Shown here piece by piece: positions 25,569-37,613 of a stretch of 64,000 nucleotides of DNA. A program made the translations under genes and the position numbers. The notes under the pieces were generated by a model, which saw nothing but the letters and a program-made list of their open reading frames with translations, was not told where the DNA came from and made no database searches. Numbering within the stretch: the first letter of the stretch is position 1; each line of letters starts with the position of its first letter. The stretch is from Hymenopus coronatus (Eukaryota; Arthropoda; Insecta; Mantodea; Hymenopodidae): positions 283,174,284-283,238,283 of the forward strand of contig CM060900.1 of the NCBI GenBank assembly GCA_030762935.1, given 5' to 3'.

Positions 25569-25631
25569 ACAAACCCACACACACATGCACACACCCACAC
25601 ACAGATACATACATTCATACATACATATAGT
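25569..25631. repeat. CA / CATA low-complexity run
   Basis: Imperfect CACACA passing into (CATA)n and (TACA)n. Confidence 0.85.
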
Positions 25632-25734
25632 GAGTTGTGGCATTTTATAGGCTATGTTGTAAATACTGTCCACTGCATCTCCTCATATCAACTATAACTG
25701 AGATGACTGCTTTGCACTGTCGTGCATGAAGTGA

Positions 25735-25815
25735 CTTGATCTCGTAGTGCAACAGTATCCTTGTTGACCTCAGTGGTGAAGGTCCTAGGTTCAAATACTG
25801 TCACTTTAAGGTACT
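25735..25815 (+). mobile_element. Possible degenerate tRNA-derived SINE piece
   Basis: The string ctcgtagtgcaacagtat followed about 40 bp later by aggttcaaatact is spaced like A and B boxes of a tRNA-like promoter. The B box is near consensus (GGTTCAAATAC), but I cannot fold a cloverleaf with a good acceptor stem. A SINE remnant is more likely than a tRNA gene. Confidence 0.3.
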
Positions 25816-26213
25816 GTTTATGTTTAATAAATTTAATGAAAACTGATAGTTTGGCATGGAAGGACCATTTCACTTAATTATTTAATTACGTGAATTTCAT
25901 TAAAATGTTAATTGTTACTTGCTAGAATATGCTTTAATGAATATCGAAATAAATGCATATAACATTACAATTATAACTTACAAGCATAAGGCATCATTGA
26001 AAAATATTGGTTTCAAAATTTAAACCTACTCTTTCATACAAAAGAAAGCCAATTAATTGTTTTGAGAGTTTACAAAATGCAGTACCTATCTACAAACTAG
26101 AGCATGTTTGCAAGTCCATATTAAGGTCACTGTTAACCTCTCTGGTGTGCACCATAGTACATTTAACAGTCACCATGTCATGCCAGACCATCACACAGAT
26201 AGTTGTTAACAAC

Positions 26214-26560
26214 TTACCCGTTTCCAGCATGTGGTTGTAATAGGTGTTCGAACTGGCCACTATGCCAGTGGATGCAAGATCTCAGTCTAATCATCGCCAG
26301 CCTAACCCGGTGCAACATGGCCAGTGTGATGTCATGGCAAGTTAAGATGATGCCTTCCCTGAGCTGTTGGGTGGTCATTAGCCTCTCCTGGTATACAATA
26401 TCTTTAAGAAAATGATATGATGAATGTGCTGGCCATTGGTCCATGTTATCTGATCAATCACTCAGGATAGATGATACTTTGCATGATTTAACATTTTCCA
26501 TGCAGTAGATTGTCCCACATACTACAATGTGAATGCTGAATGACATAATCACATGATCCA
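26214..26560 (-). pseudogene. C-terminal scrap of a Tc1-like DDE transposase
   Basis: The minus strand reads WPAHSS, then FLKDIVYQERLMTTQQLREG, IILTCHDITLAMLHRVRLAM and FEHLL. This matches the end of Tc1/IS630-type transposases, in which WPPRSPDLTP is followed by a KD.VY motif and a helical tail ending in an FEHL-like stretch. The catalytic motifs upstream cannot be followed. A different family from the mariner and DDE remnants elsewhere in the window. Confidence 0.6.
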
Positions 26561-29500
26561 TCATTACTTGATTATAGACAGGTTGATATCTTTGTGGATG
26601 TGATGACTTGTGTACTGTTTCCAATTCCAAAAGGCAGTTTGCAACTTGCCAAAACATGTGATCTGAAAGAAGTGTTCTCTGTGGAAACCTCTCTTGGTAT
26701 GGACAACATGCCTCCATTGCATTCTGATGTACTTTCCCACATACTTACAGCATGTCCAGATATCCCCTATTCAAAAACATTGTTCCACAGTGAGTAAAAA
26801 TGGCTGGAAAATTCCTATTTATAGGCAAATCCATCTCAGCCCTAATCAGCAGGCTGGTGAATGCAATGTCAGCACCTACATTTTGCATCATCTGTAAAAT
26901 GATTTCCTAGTTACCAATCTGCAGGATGAGAGAGCCCATAAGGTATAATATAGTTCATTGGTCATTAAAAGCTGTGAGCCCTTATAACATTTTTAACTAT
27001 ATTCAGTGACAGCCTAAAAACATAGTGTGCCACATGAAAAAATAAATAAAAGAAGAAAGTGCTTGCAAGTCACCTAGTTTTGAAAAATGATGTTCATTAG
27101 CCGAAGTTTCAGAATTTATCTATCACTTTGGCATTTAAATCCTTCATGCTTGTGACAAAGTGGATGGATGACCTGGCTAGATAGGTGAGTCAATCCTGAT
27201 GCATGATGTTCCTAAGAAAGGTTTTTATCCAGATACAGTGTTCTGGTTCTGCAGTTAACATGGGACAGTTCCTAAGCATTTCTGATTTCACACCCAGAGG
27301 TCCAGTCATTGTTGTCATAAATATTTCTGTTAAATTTCCTTGTGTCAACAGAGTTTTTATTTCCTTTCCATTTCTGTACAATTTTTAGATCAAGTGTTGG
27401 TTATCCTGCAGTTTTATGCTAATCTTTTCATCTAGAGTTTGACTTGAAAACAGAGTTTTTAACATCTCATCAACTACATTAATTTTGTATTGGCTAAAGC
27501 TTTCCTACCTATGAAATTAACACATACATACACTGAATGAAAGTAAACTAAAATTATGCTTCCCACTTGAAATGTAACCAAAACATACACTGAATAACTT
27601 CTACACAACGCAATATGTTGTGACAATGTGAACCACGTGCAGCTGTTATAAGGCTTACTTCACATTTGCAGAAGTGGAGCATTGTGCCAGCATGAGCTAA
27701 TAGTTCATGATCAATCATCTTTTTCTTAAAGGAATTGAGGTATGGCAAAAGCACTCTGCTGCATGCATCAGTTTATAATTATAGTAAACAGTAATTAGCT
27801 ATTTCACTAAAATGTAATGCTGAAATACATGTAAAACTAATTTCAATGAATGTTTAAATTCTGGAGCTGTGTGCTGGTATTATTATCGTCTGCTACCATA
27901 GTGTTTATAAAGAAAATAACTAACACGCGTAATGAGTACACTGAATCCTCTGCAATACCAAAACATAGCATGGAGGAGGTCAAAAATCTAGGGATCTGTG
28001 ACCATCAAGGAGGTAAGAGAGAAGGCTTCTACACAAGCATAATACTGACCTAGCGAGCTTGCAAGCTTCCAGCAGGAGAGATTCATCAATGCACTCCAGT
28101 TGTAAAGCTTGCATGTTTATGAATATTCCAGCATTATTAGGTGTGCCACCTTTCTAATTACTACCATAATGCATTGTGTTTGTTACATGCTCTTTGAGCA
28201 TGTCTGTTATGTGATTTATAAAAAATAATGTGCTGCATCACTTCAGCATGCAAGGACAGACAGCCCCTGAATATAGTATGCATCATTTAAAGTTTCACAA
28301 CCCTTTCACTAAAATTTTAAAAATCTGAACACTGCTTTTGTGCTAAGGAGTATTACAAGCTTTATCTAAGGCATCACAGATCAAAGAACCTCCAATTGTG
28401 AATCAGGAGGCAGCAAAGGATTAGTGTAATGAGCACTACTCCCCTGTGATGCACCATTAAACATAACTTAGAACTATAAATTCAACTGTAATTATTTTCA
28501 AAATTTTTAGAAAACATATTGCTTTTTCTCAAAAATTATAAATGTCTCCAAGTCTGAAATTTGTGAAACATATCTTAAGATGATCTGTGATGTACATTGA
28601 ATCAGTTAAATTTTTAACAACAGTACATTTTCAAATATCAGAATTTTGTTCTGATGTAAATTTTCATTCAATTCCTTCCCAGAGAGAAAAATAAAAAAAA
28701 AAAAAAAAAAAAGTGTACAACCAGAAATACTTTTGGCAGTTTAGTTTCCTTAGTTCAGTTCTGTGGGATAGAATGTCTTCACATATGAAAAGAGATTCAG
28801 CTCTGCTTCAACTGGTTTCTGAGAAAAAGGAATGGTAATTATTTTGGCAAAAGAATGGTTTTCAAGCTTAAGTTTTGCAAAAACCTCTAAATTTAATTGT
28901 TTTCTCAAAAATGCTAAGAAATATTGTTTGGAAACTACAGTTTTAGTTCTTATAAACACGAGGATAATTTTGGTTTAGCTTCACAAGCATTTTACTTATG
29001 CAGTTAGAATGCAAGTAATTTCACCAACTTATCTGAAATAACTTGGCACATCAAAACTTGCAGCTACTCTAAAAGTTGCAGTGAATGGGTCATATTTACA
29101 CTCAAACATGTACTCTGCCTAGTATCTGAAAAGTGAACATAGCAAAAATAACAAGCTAAACAATGAGTCCAAGTTAACACTTCTAAGCTTCATTATTTTA
29201 GGAATTTACCTATAACATATTTTAGAGGGTATTTCCCGCGTCAGTTAGAGTCGACTATCTGAGACCAGTGAACAACTGGATTGGAGGGCATGTCCTCCTG
29301 TGGTTTGAAGAACCTATAGTTTGCTTTGAAATTCATCAATTGCTTCTCATGCTCCTTCCCAGAGACTTTCCCCCAGAGTTTACACTGAATGTGCAGAACT
29401 ATGTATAACAAATGTACTACTTCTTCAGTATTATGGTATTCTTTTCTAAAACTGATGGGAGTAGTTAAGATAGAGGGATCCTGGCACAGGGGCAGGTGAG

Positions 29501-29700
29501 CATACATGGGAAAGATAGGGAGTTCAAGGAGCTCATACTAGGATGAGGGGGAACCTAGCCCATCCTCAGGGTATTAGGTGTATTTTTCAGTCCTTTGGGA
29601 TTCCTTTTAAGATCGTTTGCTATGTTTATCAGTTATTTTTATGGTTTTTCTCAGAATTTTAAAATGTTTTAAAGATTATTTGTATTGCAAACAATGTTTG
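26561..29700. other. No supported gene
   Basis: Ordinary AT-rich sequence. It includes a poly-A run of about 20 at 28,692-28,712. Open frames (for example 26,594-26,797 plus, 27,554-27,754 minus, 28,750-28,959 minus, 29,241-29,507 minus) contain no motif I recognise. Confidence 0.4.
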
Positions 29701-29706
29701 AGAACC

Positions 29707-29708
<2 letters not shown>

Positions 29709-29789
<81 letters not shown>

Positions 29790-29835
29790 GTTGTTATTAT
29801 TGTTGTTATTATTGTTATTATTATTGTTATTATTA

Positions 29836-29927
<92 letters not shown>

Positions 29928-29928
29928 T
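29709..29928. repeat. (ATT)n microsatellite, ~220 bp
   Basis: About 73 units, pure except for a central patch (29,790-29,840) with interspersed GTT units. The poly-leucine and poly-isoleucine frames over it are artefacts. Confidence 0.97.
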
Positions 29929-30010
29929 TGCAGTGTTTGCTCTGCTATTTGAATGCTTGCAGATCATTTTAAACACTTCTTGTGGGTTTTTCGGGTGCTA
30001 AGACAGATGC

Positions 30011-30990
30011 TGCAAATGCTTTTAATGGCATTTCATACCATTTTGAGGGTGTTTAGGTCTCTAGATCAGCTAGTTTCAGGGTACTTATCAGACATTTTAG
30101 CTCTTTACAACTGATTTCACACCATTTTGTGGGTATTTAAGACTCTAAAGTTAATATTTTAGGCTTTTCCAGACATTTTTGCCCATATTTTACATTATTT
30201 TCCAGTGTTTTCTATTGATTTTTATCGCTTTTATAAGTATTTTAGTGTTATTTTTCAGTATTGCAGAGCTTTCAATTGCATTTTTTCGGGATCTGTAAGA
30301 TGATTTTAGTTCTAATCATAGTTGTTTAGTATGCTTTTAATGGCATTCCATGTCATTTGGAGGATGTTTAGGGCCCTAGAGCAGATAGTTGTGTGGTATT
30401 GATCAAGCATTTTAGTTCTTTTTTTTTCCATACCCTTCGAACCATTTTGAGGGTATTTGGGATCCTTAAACAGGTATTTTAGACGTTTGTCAATGGGTTT
30501 TCGCTCATATTTACATTATTTTACAGTGTTTTCTAATGCTTTTTTAGCACTTTTACAAGCATTTTTGCGCGATTTGAGACTATTTTTCAGTGTTTGTAGT
30601 GCTTTCACATATATTTTCAGGATTTTAGGGACGATTTGTAGAGTTGTTGCTGTTGTTTAGTATGCTTTTAATGCCATGCCATACCATTTGGTGAGGGTGT
30701 TTAGGACTGTAGGACGGGGTATTGATGAGACATTTTAGCTCTTTTCCATACATCTTGAATCGTTTGGTTGGTATATAGGGCTCTAAAACGGATATTTTAG
30801 CCCCTTTCAGGCGTATTACTAATATTTAACAGTATTTTACGGTGTTTTTAACGCTTTTATAGACATTTTAAGTCTATTTAGCAGCATTTTGTAGTGTTTT
30901 GTAGTGCTTTCTGTCTCCCTATAGATCATTTACGATTTTTAAGGTATTCAGAACTATAGGGTAGTGTTAAGCCCTCAGGCTATATGTATT
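30011..30990 (+). repeat. Diverged tandem repeat, unit ~320-330 bp, T-rich
   Basis: The block atgcttttaatggcattYc is seen near 30,015, 30,333 and 30,662, each followed by ccatttNgagggtgtttagg, then a short interval and agacattttagctctttt-like sequence. That gives three units 318-330 bp apart. Inside each unit there are shorter echoes of cattttacagtgttttNt. The strand is strongly T/G-biased and continues with TTTTA-rich sequence to about 31,250. No coding capacity is evident. Confidence 0.7.
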
Positions 30991-31980
30991 TCAACTCACT
31001 TTGAATGTATTTTTGGAATGTCTTTAATTGCTTTGTGACGGCGACGAAGGTGTACTGTCGACATTTTGTTCGTTTAGGAGCATTTTACGCGTATTTGAAG
31101 CGACATGACGGCTTGTAGCCCTTAATGCTTGATAGTAATTGATGTAAATTTTATGCAATTTTATCATTTTTTGCAGTAATTGATGTCATCGTTTCAGTGT
31201 TACAACATTTTTCACACTTTTTATTATGTTTTATAAAATTTTAGTATGTTCCAGGATGATCTGATTTATAGTTTTGTCATATTTGCCCATAGTTTGTACC
31301 CTTTATGATCATTTCTGTATTCTGTTACAGTTTTTTGCAGTCCCTTAAGATTCATATTATATATCCTTTTTACATACTGCTACATGTTCAAATGATAACT
31401 TGTGAAGCGAGGGAATATGTTTGTATGGTTTACAGTTTTTCTTAGGTTGTAAATCTAACATAACTTAACTTTTCGTGTCCCCATCTTTTTGTACGATCTC
31501 TCTCTCTTCCTAGGATGTCACTAGAAGAATGAACTAAGCCTTTGTTGTTGTAGTGTTAACAGTTTAGTGAACATTATGATTCTTCGTGTTTTATTCGTCC
31601 TTTTTGTTTTACAATCTGTTTTATTTTAATCAAGATGTGTTTTCTCTAAAATAATGATATCGACATTTGTTGTTGTTTCTGTTGAAGCGTTTAGCATATT
31701 TTGCGAGTTCTGTCCAGTCTTTTCTGATTTTTTATTTTTAATTGTTTTTATATAAAGATAATTAGCATTAAAAGTTAGCCGTATCTCTTCTTTTATCTGG
31801 GCTTGAGGCCAGCTATAAAAATGTGTTCTAATGGCAGAGTTCCCACCACCTCTCATTCTTATTCTTCTTATTCTCCTATTTTTTATGCCTTTACTAGATG
31901 CATGGGAGTGTTTGGGATCTAAGCTTCAATTTTCTGCTACCACGCTACCGATGATGAGCAATGTATGTAGCATTCTCTCA
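30991..31980. other. No supported gene; small open frame beside the polymerase
   Basis: The first ~260 bp continue the T-rich repeat-like composition. A minus-strand open frame of 76 codons (31,626-31,856, with WPQAQIKEEIRLTF) lies immediately 3' of the family B polymerase remnant. It could be a neighbouring element gene or chance; no domain is recognised. Confidence 0.4.
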
Positions 31981-34900
31981 TTATACGCTTACAGCTTTGT
32001 AATGACCATAAGCATAGGTTGATATTCCATCATCAGCAATCACGCTTTTATCATCTTGGGGCGATAGAGCGATTTGATTGACCTTTACAGACGAATGCTG
32101 TTGTGGCATGATCAAATTCATAGGAGTTCTTATTATTTCGCTGTTTTTAAGACAATCTACGTAACTGTCGAATGTGAAGTACTGCTTAATAGCGCTTCGT
32201 TTTATACCGTTAATATTTTTGATAATTCCTCCATCAATATGGAGAGCATACATCTTAGGTCTCAGTCCGACAAATCGTTGGATGGTTTTCCCCTTAGCTT
32301 CACCTTTAAACTTTCCCAACATTTTTTTGTTCTGTGTGGAGTGGCACATGTGGCTTGTAGGATAATCAGATGTATGCTAATGTTCAAGAAATCGCATTTT
32401 GTTGTGGTATGTGTCAGCTGTTGTAACTCGATGAATGAAGGAGTCCGTATCCATGTATATAAGCTTCAGGTTTTCAGTCCCATAATACGGCAAAAGCACA
32501 TCATATTGGTATGAGTACATGAGGCTTTTTGAGATATCCAGCACGCTCATTCCGATGTATATTGGCTAGTTGAATATAATCTGTCGTGATGCCATCTGAA
32601 CAGATGCTAGGTTAGGTCCATATATACTTCTGTAGATGAATGTAAGCTTACAAATCAGCTTTTCCAAAGTTTTCCCGTTTGTCACAAGACGTATATCCCT
32701 GCGCTTTCGTGTATTCTCCATGGTTTTTCCAAACATAGCATTGTTGAAGTGTTTGTACAGGTCCTTTTCAAAATCATTTCTAGCCTGTTGCCTCAGTGTG
32801 TTATTAAACGATATGTAAGGTTTTAACCAGCAAGATTGTTGAAATTGTAGCACAAGATGGACTTTTATTATTCGTAGTCCATGTGAGAGTGCCTGTTTTA
32901 ACATCATGTAATGTACAACATACTTCTTTCTACTCCCAAGGTACGCAATTAGTTTCTTTACATTTGAATTCTTTGACTTCAGACACTCAAGCAAGAATGG
33001 CAAATCACTATGAAGATCGTGTAGCTCAGTAGGATAATCCACATCAATTTCGAATATATATCCAAGAGGATCATCTTCTTTTAGTGTTTCTACATTAATA
33101 CTATCTGGAGAAACCCACTGAAATCCTCCATAAGGCAGTGGATGCTGCATAGCCCATCCATATTGGTTATTTGCGTCTTCGTATGTAATAAATTGAGTTG
33201 GTTTATTAGGATCAAACTCCTCCATGTAGGTGTTGTTAGTCTGTGCATACCGGTGAGACACCTGGCATAATCCTCCCCTTATGTCAGATTCCACCATAAG
33301 AAGCTGCTCATAAATCAATAACAATTCTAGCTTAATCCCAGTATACAAAAGCATAGCATCCCAGGTAAGCCACGGAGATGTAAAGTAATATGCAGGATCA
33401 ACTTTATGAGTATTCAATGTTTGCTCTCTGAGGGCTTCAAAAACATCTGCGAGTAGCAGAACATCTAAGGTTAAGTAGAGATCACTGTATTCTCCCAAAT
33501 TTCGGATATTAAACTGCTCCCATACATTTTTAGCATGTTGGTAGTCTTGATCATTGATTTCCTCTTCATTTAGTTTATTGTAGAACGCTTCCTTTGGAGG
33601 CAAGCACGTTTCTTCCAAAACATGCCATGACGTGATGTAATCATAGAGACATACTCCTTTGCGCGTTACCAAACCAATCTTCTCTTCTCCAAAGTATTTG
33701 CATGTCTCAGGAAACGATGTCAGGGTTTTTGTTACGTTATCCAAACTTGAACTGAGGAAACGGAATGTATCCACAAACCGAAGCTTAATATCTCCAACAT
33801 GCTTCGAGAATGAAATATACTTTTCTTCGGAGCACGGAATTACCTCCACTTTTTCACTTGTACAACCTGACTGTTTAACGATGAAATGAGAATCATATCC
33901 GCTTAAGATGTGCATGAAGACAGGAACATATTTCGGTGTTTTGCAGGCTAGATTGCATTCATTATGGAGACTTTCTCGAAATTCGCCAGTCAAATGGTCA
34001 TGATCCCTAACCTTCCAATTTTCTTCAGTGAATTTTTTAATACACAGGTAGCATTCAGTAGAAGACTTAAAATCCTCCTGTTGTTGTTTCAAAGGCTTAG
34101 CAGATTTGTATATACTGGTAATCTTATTTGCAAAAGACATTAGATAATCCATAAATTTCTCAGCAGCATCATATCCTCTGTGTACATAAGGGGCAATAGG
34201 AAGATTAGTCTGTAGCTGCTCAACAGATGACGCTGGTTTGACGTAAACAGCGAAACTCATTGGAAAATGCTTCTGTTACGGTGTTGTGTAGGAAGCTTTC
34301 GGATTAGACTCGCATGAATAATACGGACTAGGAATACTCTCAAAATCCGCATAGATGACATACGGGAGTTTCAACATCCTTTCCACATTTTTAAACTGAA
34401 GGATAGATGTTTCCTTTGTAGGCATAATAATCCCAACAATAGCATGCTGCCTGCAGATAGTAGCATGTTCCTTCAATTTTTGCACTCCACTACGTCCATA
34501 TCGGTCATCAAAATGAGTGAAACAGCGTTTACAGCGTACACTCGTCCTTTATATTTTGTCTTCTGTTTTCGAATAAGTTTCTCAAAGTTCTTGATATGTA
34601 CATAGTGGTGCATACCATTTCCATTACTCAGAAGAAGAAGACCGTCGCGATGATCAGATAGTTCTTCCTCTACAACCTTTATTGGAAACACTTATTTCTT
34701 TTCATCTAGTCCAAACACGTGGATAGATATATCTTTTTTTTTTTTTTTTTCTAATGTCGGGATTTCTGACAGTGGCATAGGAAACGTGATGCACGAGAAG
34801 TCATATTTTTCCTCAAGTTTCTTGTATTTGTATACACGTTGAGGATTCTTTTGAATGTATTTTGCAAGGATAGCGTATAAAAAGCACCGCTCGTCACTAT

Positions 34901-35283
34901 GATTCTGAGTGTTCACAAACGCTTTCTTTGCTTTTATAGATAAAGGTAGAGGAATATAACAGCTTCCATGAAGGGACTTGTACTTGTTAATTTGAAGGCG
35001 TACCCCCTGCACAGCAAGCAGAGCCCAATTGCATCCTTAAAGTTGGGATTCCTCCATTTCAGCATCCATTTTCTTGAATTGGGTCTCCAGCATGGTGTCT
35101 AAATCAGTTTCTAGAAAAATTACACGATTATTGGTTTTGAAGGTCTTGTCATTAGTTTCTCCAGAACTATTTACAAATCAACATACCACTAACAGGTTAA
35201 TCTTCACAGCTTTAAGCATGGACAGCTCTTTTTCGACAGATTGCATAATCCTCTGCTTAGCTTCCTGCAGGTGAGCATAACAT
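31981..35283 (-). pseudogene. polB: Polinton/Maverick-type protein-primed family B DNA polymerase (decayed)
   Basis: About 1,100 minus-strand codons in a single frame except for one frameshift near 34,485, with stops near 35,037, 34,692, 34,273, 32,563 and 32,385. In order: an N-terminal region (FKTNNRVIFLETDLD, INKYKSLHGSCYIPLP, DERCFLYAIL); a zinc-finger-like segment; exonuclease motif YADFES (34,336-34,356); an HNH/endonuclease-VII-like stretch CYLC...RDHDHLTGEFR...HNECN (~34,050-33,950); exonuclease II-like LRFVDTFRFLSSS; polymerase motif A DANNQYGWAM (~33,160); motif B NNAMFGKTMENTRKR (~32,720); motif C YMDTDS (32,441-32,457); and the C-terminal LGKFK...FVGLRPKMYAL. This enzyme replicates Polintons and adintovirus-like elements by protein priming. 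Catalytic residues survive, but the reading frame does not. No integrase, ATPase, protease or capsid gene and no terminal repeat is seen nearby, so this is an isolated fragment. A long A/T homopolymer at 34,735-34,751 lies inside it. Confidence 0.9.
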
Positions 35284-35927
35284 TTAATAAAAATTGTTTA
35301 TATTAATCATAGTAATAATATAAGAATAACAAAAAAAAACAACAAAATAAAAAATATCATTATAATAATAATAATAATAAGAAGAAGAAGAAGAAGAAGA
35401 AGAAAAAAATATTAATTATAATAATAACAAAAATTATTTTCATCATCATTATCCTTATAATAGTAATAATAATAGTAATTGTTATAATAATAACACCCAT
35501 AAAACAAACATATTAAGAATAATAGCAATAATAATAATAATAATAATAATATTAATAGTAACAATGGTAACAACATAACAACAATAATACCAAAAATAAC
35601 AATAATAATAATAACAACAACAAAAACAATATAAAAACAAACACAATTATAATGATATCAACAATAATAATAATTATAATAAAACAGTGACAATATAAAT
35701 GATAATGACAATTATAAAAATTATATTAACAATAATAATAAAAATAAAAAAAATAATAATCATGGCAATGACAAAGATTGTGAATATGACAATGACAACA
35801 AAAATAATTATAACAATTAGTTATATTAATCATGGTAATAATATAAGAAAAACAACCAAAAATAATTATAATAACAATAATAATAAAAGTAATAATAAGT
35901 ATACTAAAAATAATAATAGTTACCACA

Positions 35928-35984
<57 letters not shown>

Positions 35985-35994
35985 TTATTATCTG
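35284..35994. repeat. Compound AAT/AAC-rich triplet region
   Basis: About 700 bp of imperfect AAT, AAC, AAA and ATT units with a pure (AAT)n end (35,935-35,983). An 18-unit run of AAG-like triplets lies at 35,382-35,405. It fills the gap between the polymerase remnant and the LINE endonuclease fragment, blurring both junctions. Confidence 0.9.
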
Positions 35995-36772
35995 AATTGG
36001 AAATTGCATTACTATAATAGCTTCTTTTACACTCAGATCCAAGTATTTTATGCTTACGTTTCTCTTCTCTATATATCACATTTAAGGCTTCACAGTTCAT
36101 CTGCTTTCGCAGTTGAAACAGGCTTTTCAGGCTTTTGGTACTATTAATGCTTTCTTCAGTAACCCATAATTTAGACAACTTCTTATTGTTAGTATTATTT
36201 ATTTTACGTATAATTGGGCATGCAATTTCAAAATAATAGCACAGTGTTGCTAGAAATCTATTACAAACAATATTTATATTTGTGGCTTCATACACATCAC
36301 ACCAGGTAACAGTGCCCAGCATCCAATTTAGAAACTCAAAGTTATTCAAACTGAAATTTCTATAATAAATTACATCATTTAACGGCGCATGGTTATTTAC
36401 CACATCAATTTTAAAATTTAAGATAACAGCATAATGATCAGAGATGTGAGCATCTGTAACCTGGGTGAAGCATTTATTTTTGTCTATATTGGATACTATA
36501 TAATCTATTGTACTGTCATTATTAGTCCCTTGATGAGTAGGCTCATCATTGTGAGATACCATCTCAAAAGATTTGAAAATATCAAAAAGTCTATCAGTAC
36601 AGTTAGTTCTTAGCTTAGCATTTGCGTTAAAATTTCCAGCAAGAATTACTTTATTGCTTATTTTAGTTACTAATTTTAAAATTTGTTCTAGCTTATCATA
36701 GAACATATCTATACTGCCAACCGGTGACCTATATACACACAAAACTACACAATTAAATTCATTAACGGTCAT
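35995..36772 (-). pseudogene. LINE apurinic-type endonuclease fragment
   Basis: About 260 open minus-strand codons starting LCVYRSPVGSIDMF. Motifs: VILAGNFNANA (normally GDFN), STIDYIVSN, and DAHISDHYAVI with the catalytic SDH intact. After that comes the linker that precedes reverse transcriptase in CR1/jockey-like LINEs (LWVTEES...). The Asp of GDFN is Asn here, which should abolish or reduce cleavage. The fragment is cut on both sides by AAT microsatellites; the N-terminal strands and all the reverse transcriptase are missing. The open frame running on into the triplet repeat is not real coding sequence. Confidence 0.82.
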
Positions 36773-36794
36773 TTTTTTGCCGACACACTCAAAA

Positions 36795-36818
36795 TATAAT
36801 AATAATTATAATAATAAT

Positions 36819-36908
<90 letters not shown>
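36795..36908. repeat. (AAT)n microsatellite
   Basis: About 30 uninterrupted AAT units preceded by imperfect ones, directly 5' (on the minus strand) of the LINE endonuclease fragment. Confidence 0.95.
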
Positions 36909-37582
36909 TTGTTTCAGGTGCAAAGCCCCTTATTTGACCTTAGACGTTAAAGGGGCTATATGAATGGAATAATAATAAAAAAATGAATATTCTGAATGCA
37001 GTCGGAATTGCGTGTGAAGTCCTGTTCTTCCTAAATGCCTTTTGCATAACCCGTAAACCGGAAGAGGACAAACTCTTGCTGCATAAAAAGTCACGTTAAA
37101 TCAAATAAATGTGGACTACATATATTATAAACAAGACAAATGAGTACATAATATTTTTGTAGAGCTAACAATTTCCGAGATAATATATGTTATTAGTTTT
37201 AAAATTTCCAATACTTAGGATTTTCTCATATAGGAAGTCGTTATTCACATTTTTCTTCTAGTCACACAAAGAGAAAGAATTTCAATTGCATCATACAATG
37301 TTCAACTTTTAATAGATTTGGCTATCACTTTAACCTAGTATATCCTCTGATTCCCCTCTTACTTAGAAGGAAATAAATAATAAAAGCACTTCTGCTAATG
37401 TTTATCTCAGCTAACATGAAGTACAGAGAAGAATAAGCTCTTGCAAGAATAATTTGCTGCAGAATAGGCAGAGAAAGTCATGTGAATGGAGCACATAATA
37501 CTTTTTAGTAGTAATTACGTACTTTGTTCTTCACATTAATTTAATTACTTCAAATGGTCTACAAATAGTTGTATGAGCCCTG
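36909..37582. other. No supported gene
   Basis: Moderate-complexity sequence containing a small inverted motif (aaagccccttatttg ... gttaaaggggct) at 36,921-36,958. Nothing else is recognised before the promoter-like site. Confidence 0.4.
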
Positions 37583-37613
37583 TATAAATACGGGACAGTG
37601 ACCATCTATCAGT
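37583..37613 (+). promoter_or_regulatory. Candidate RNA polymerase II core promoter (TATA + TCAGT initiator)
   Basis: TATAAATA at 37583-37590 is followed at the standard distance by the arthropod initiator TCAGT at 37609-37613 (28 bases from the first T of the TATA box to the initiator A). The following ~400 bp are less AT-rich and more complex than the surroundings. A 21-codon open frame starts at 37,633. A second ATG at 37,935 reads MHVFCRGTHR and runs into a possible donor site (agt|gtaagg). No downstream exon is recognised, so transcription is inferred only. Confidence 0.4.

Noticed and set aside
29617..29972. Open frames of poly-leucine and poly-isoleucine
   Set aside because: They are translations of the ATT microsatellite in different frames, with no coding signal outside it.
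31831..32514. Plus-strand open frames of 63-146 codons
   Set aside because: They lie antisense to the family B polymerase C-terminus and its flank.
35726..35994. C-terminal extension of the LINE endonuclease frame
   Set aside because: The isoleucine-rich tail comes from the AAT repeat that has replaced the true downstream sequence.
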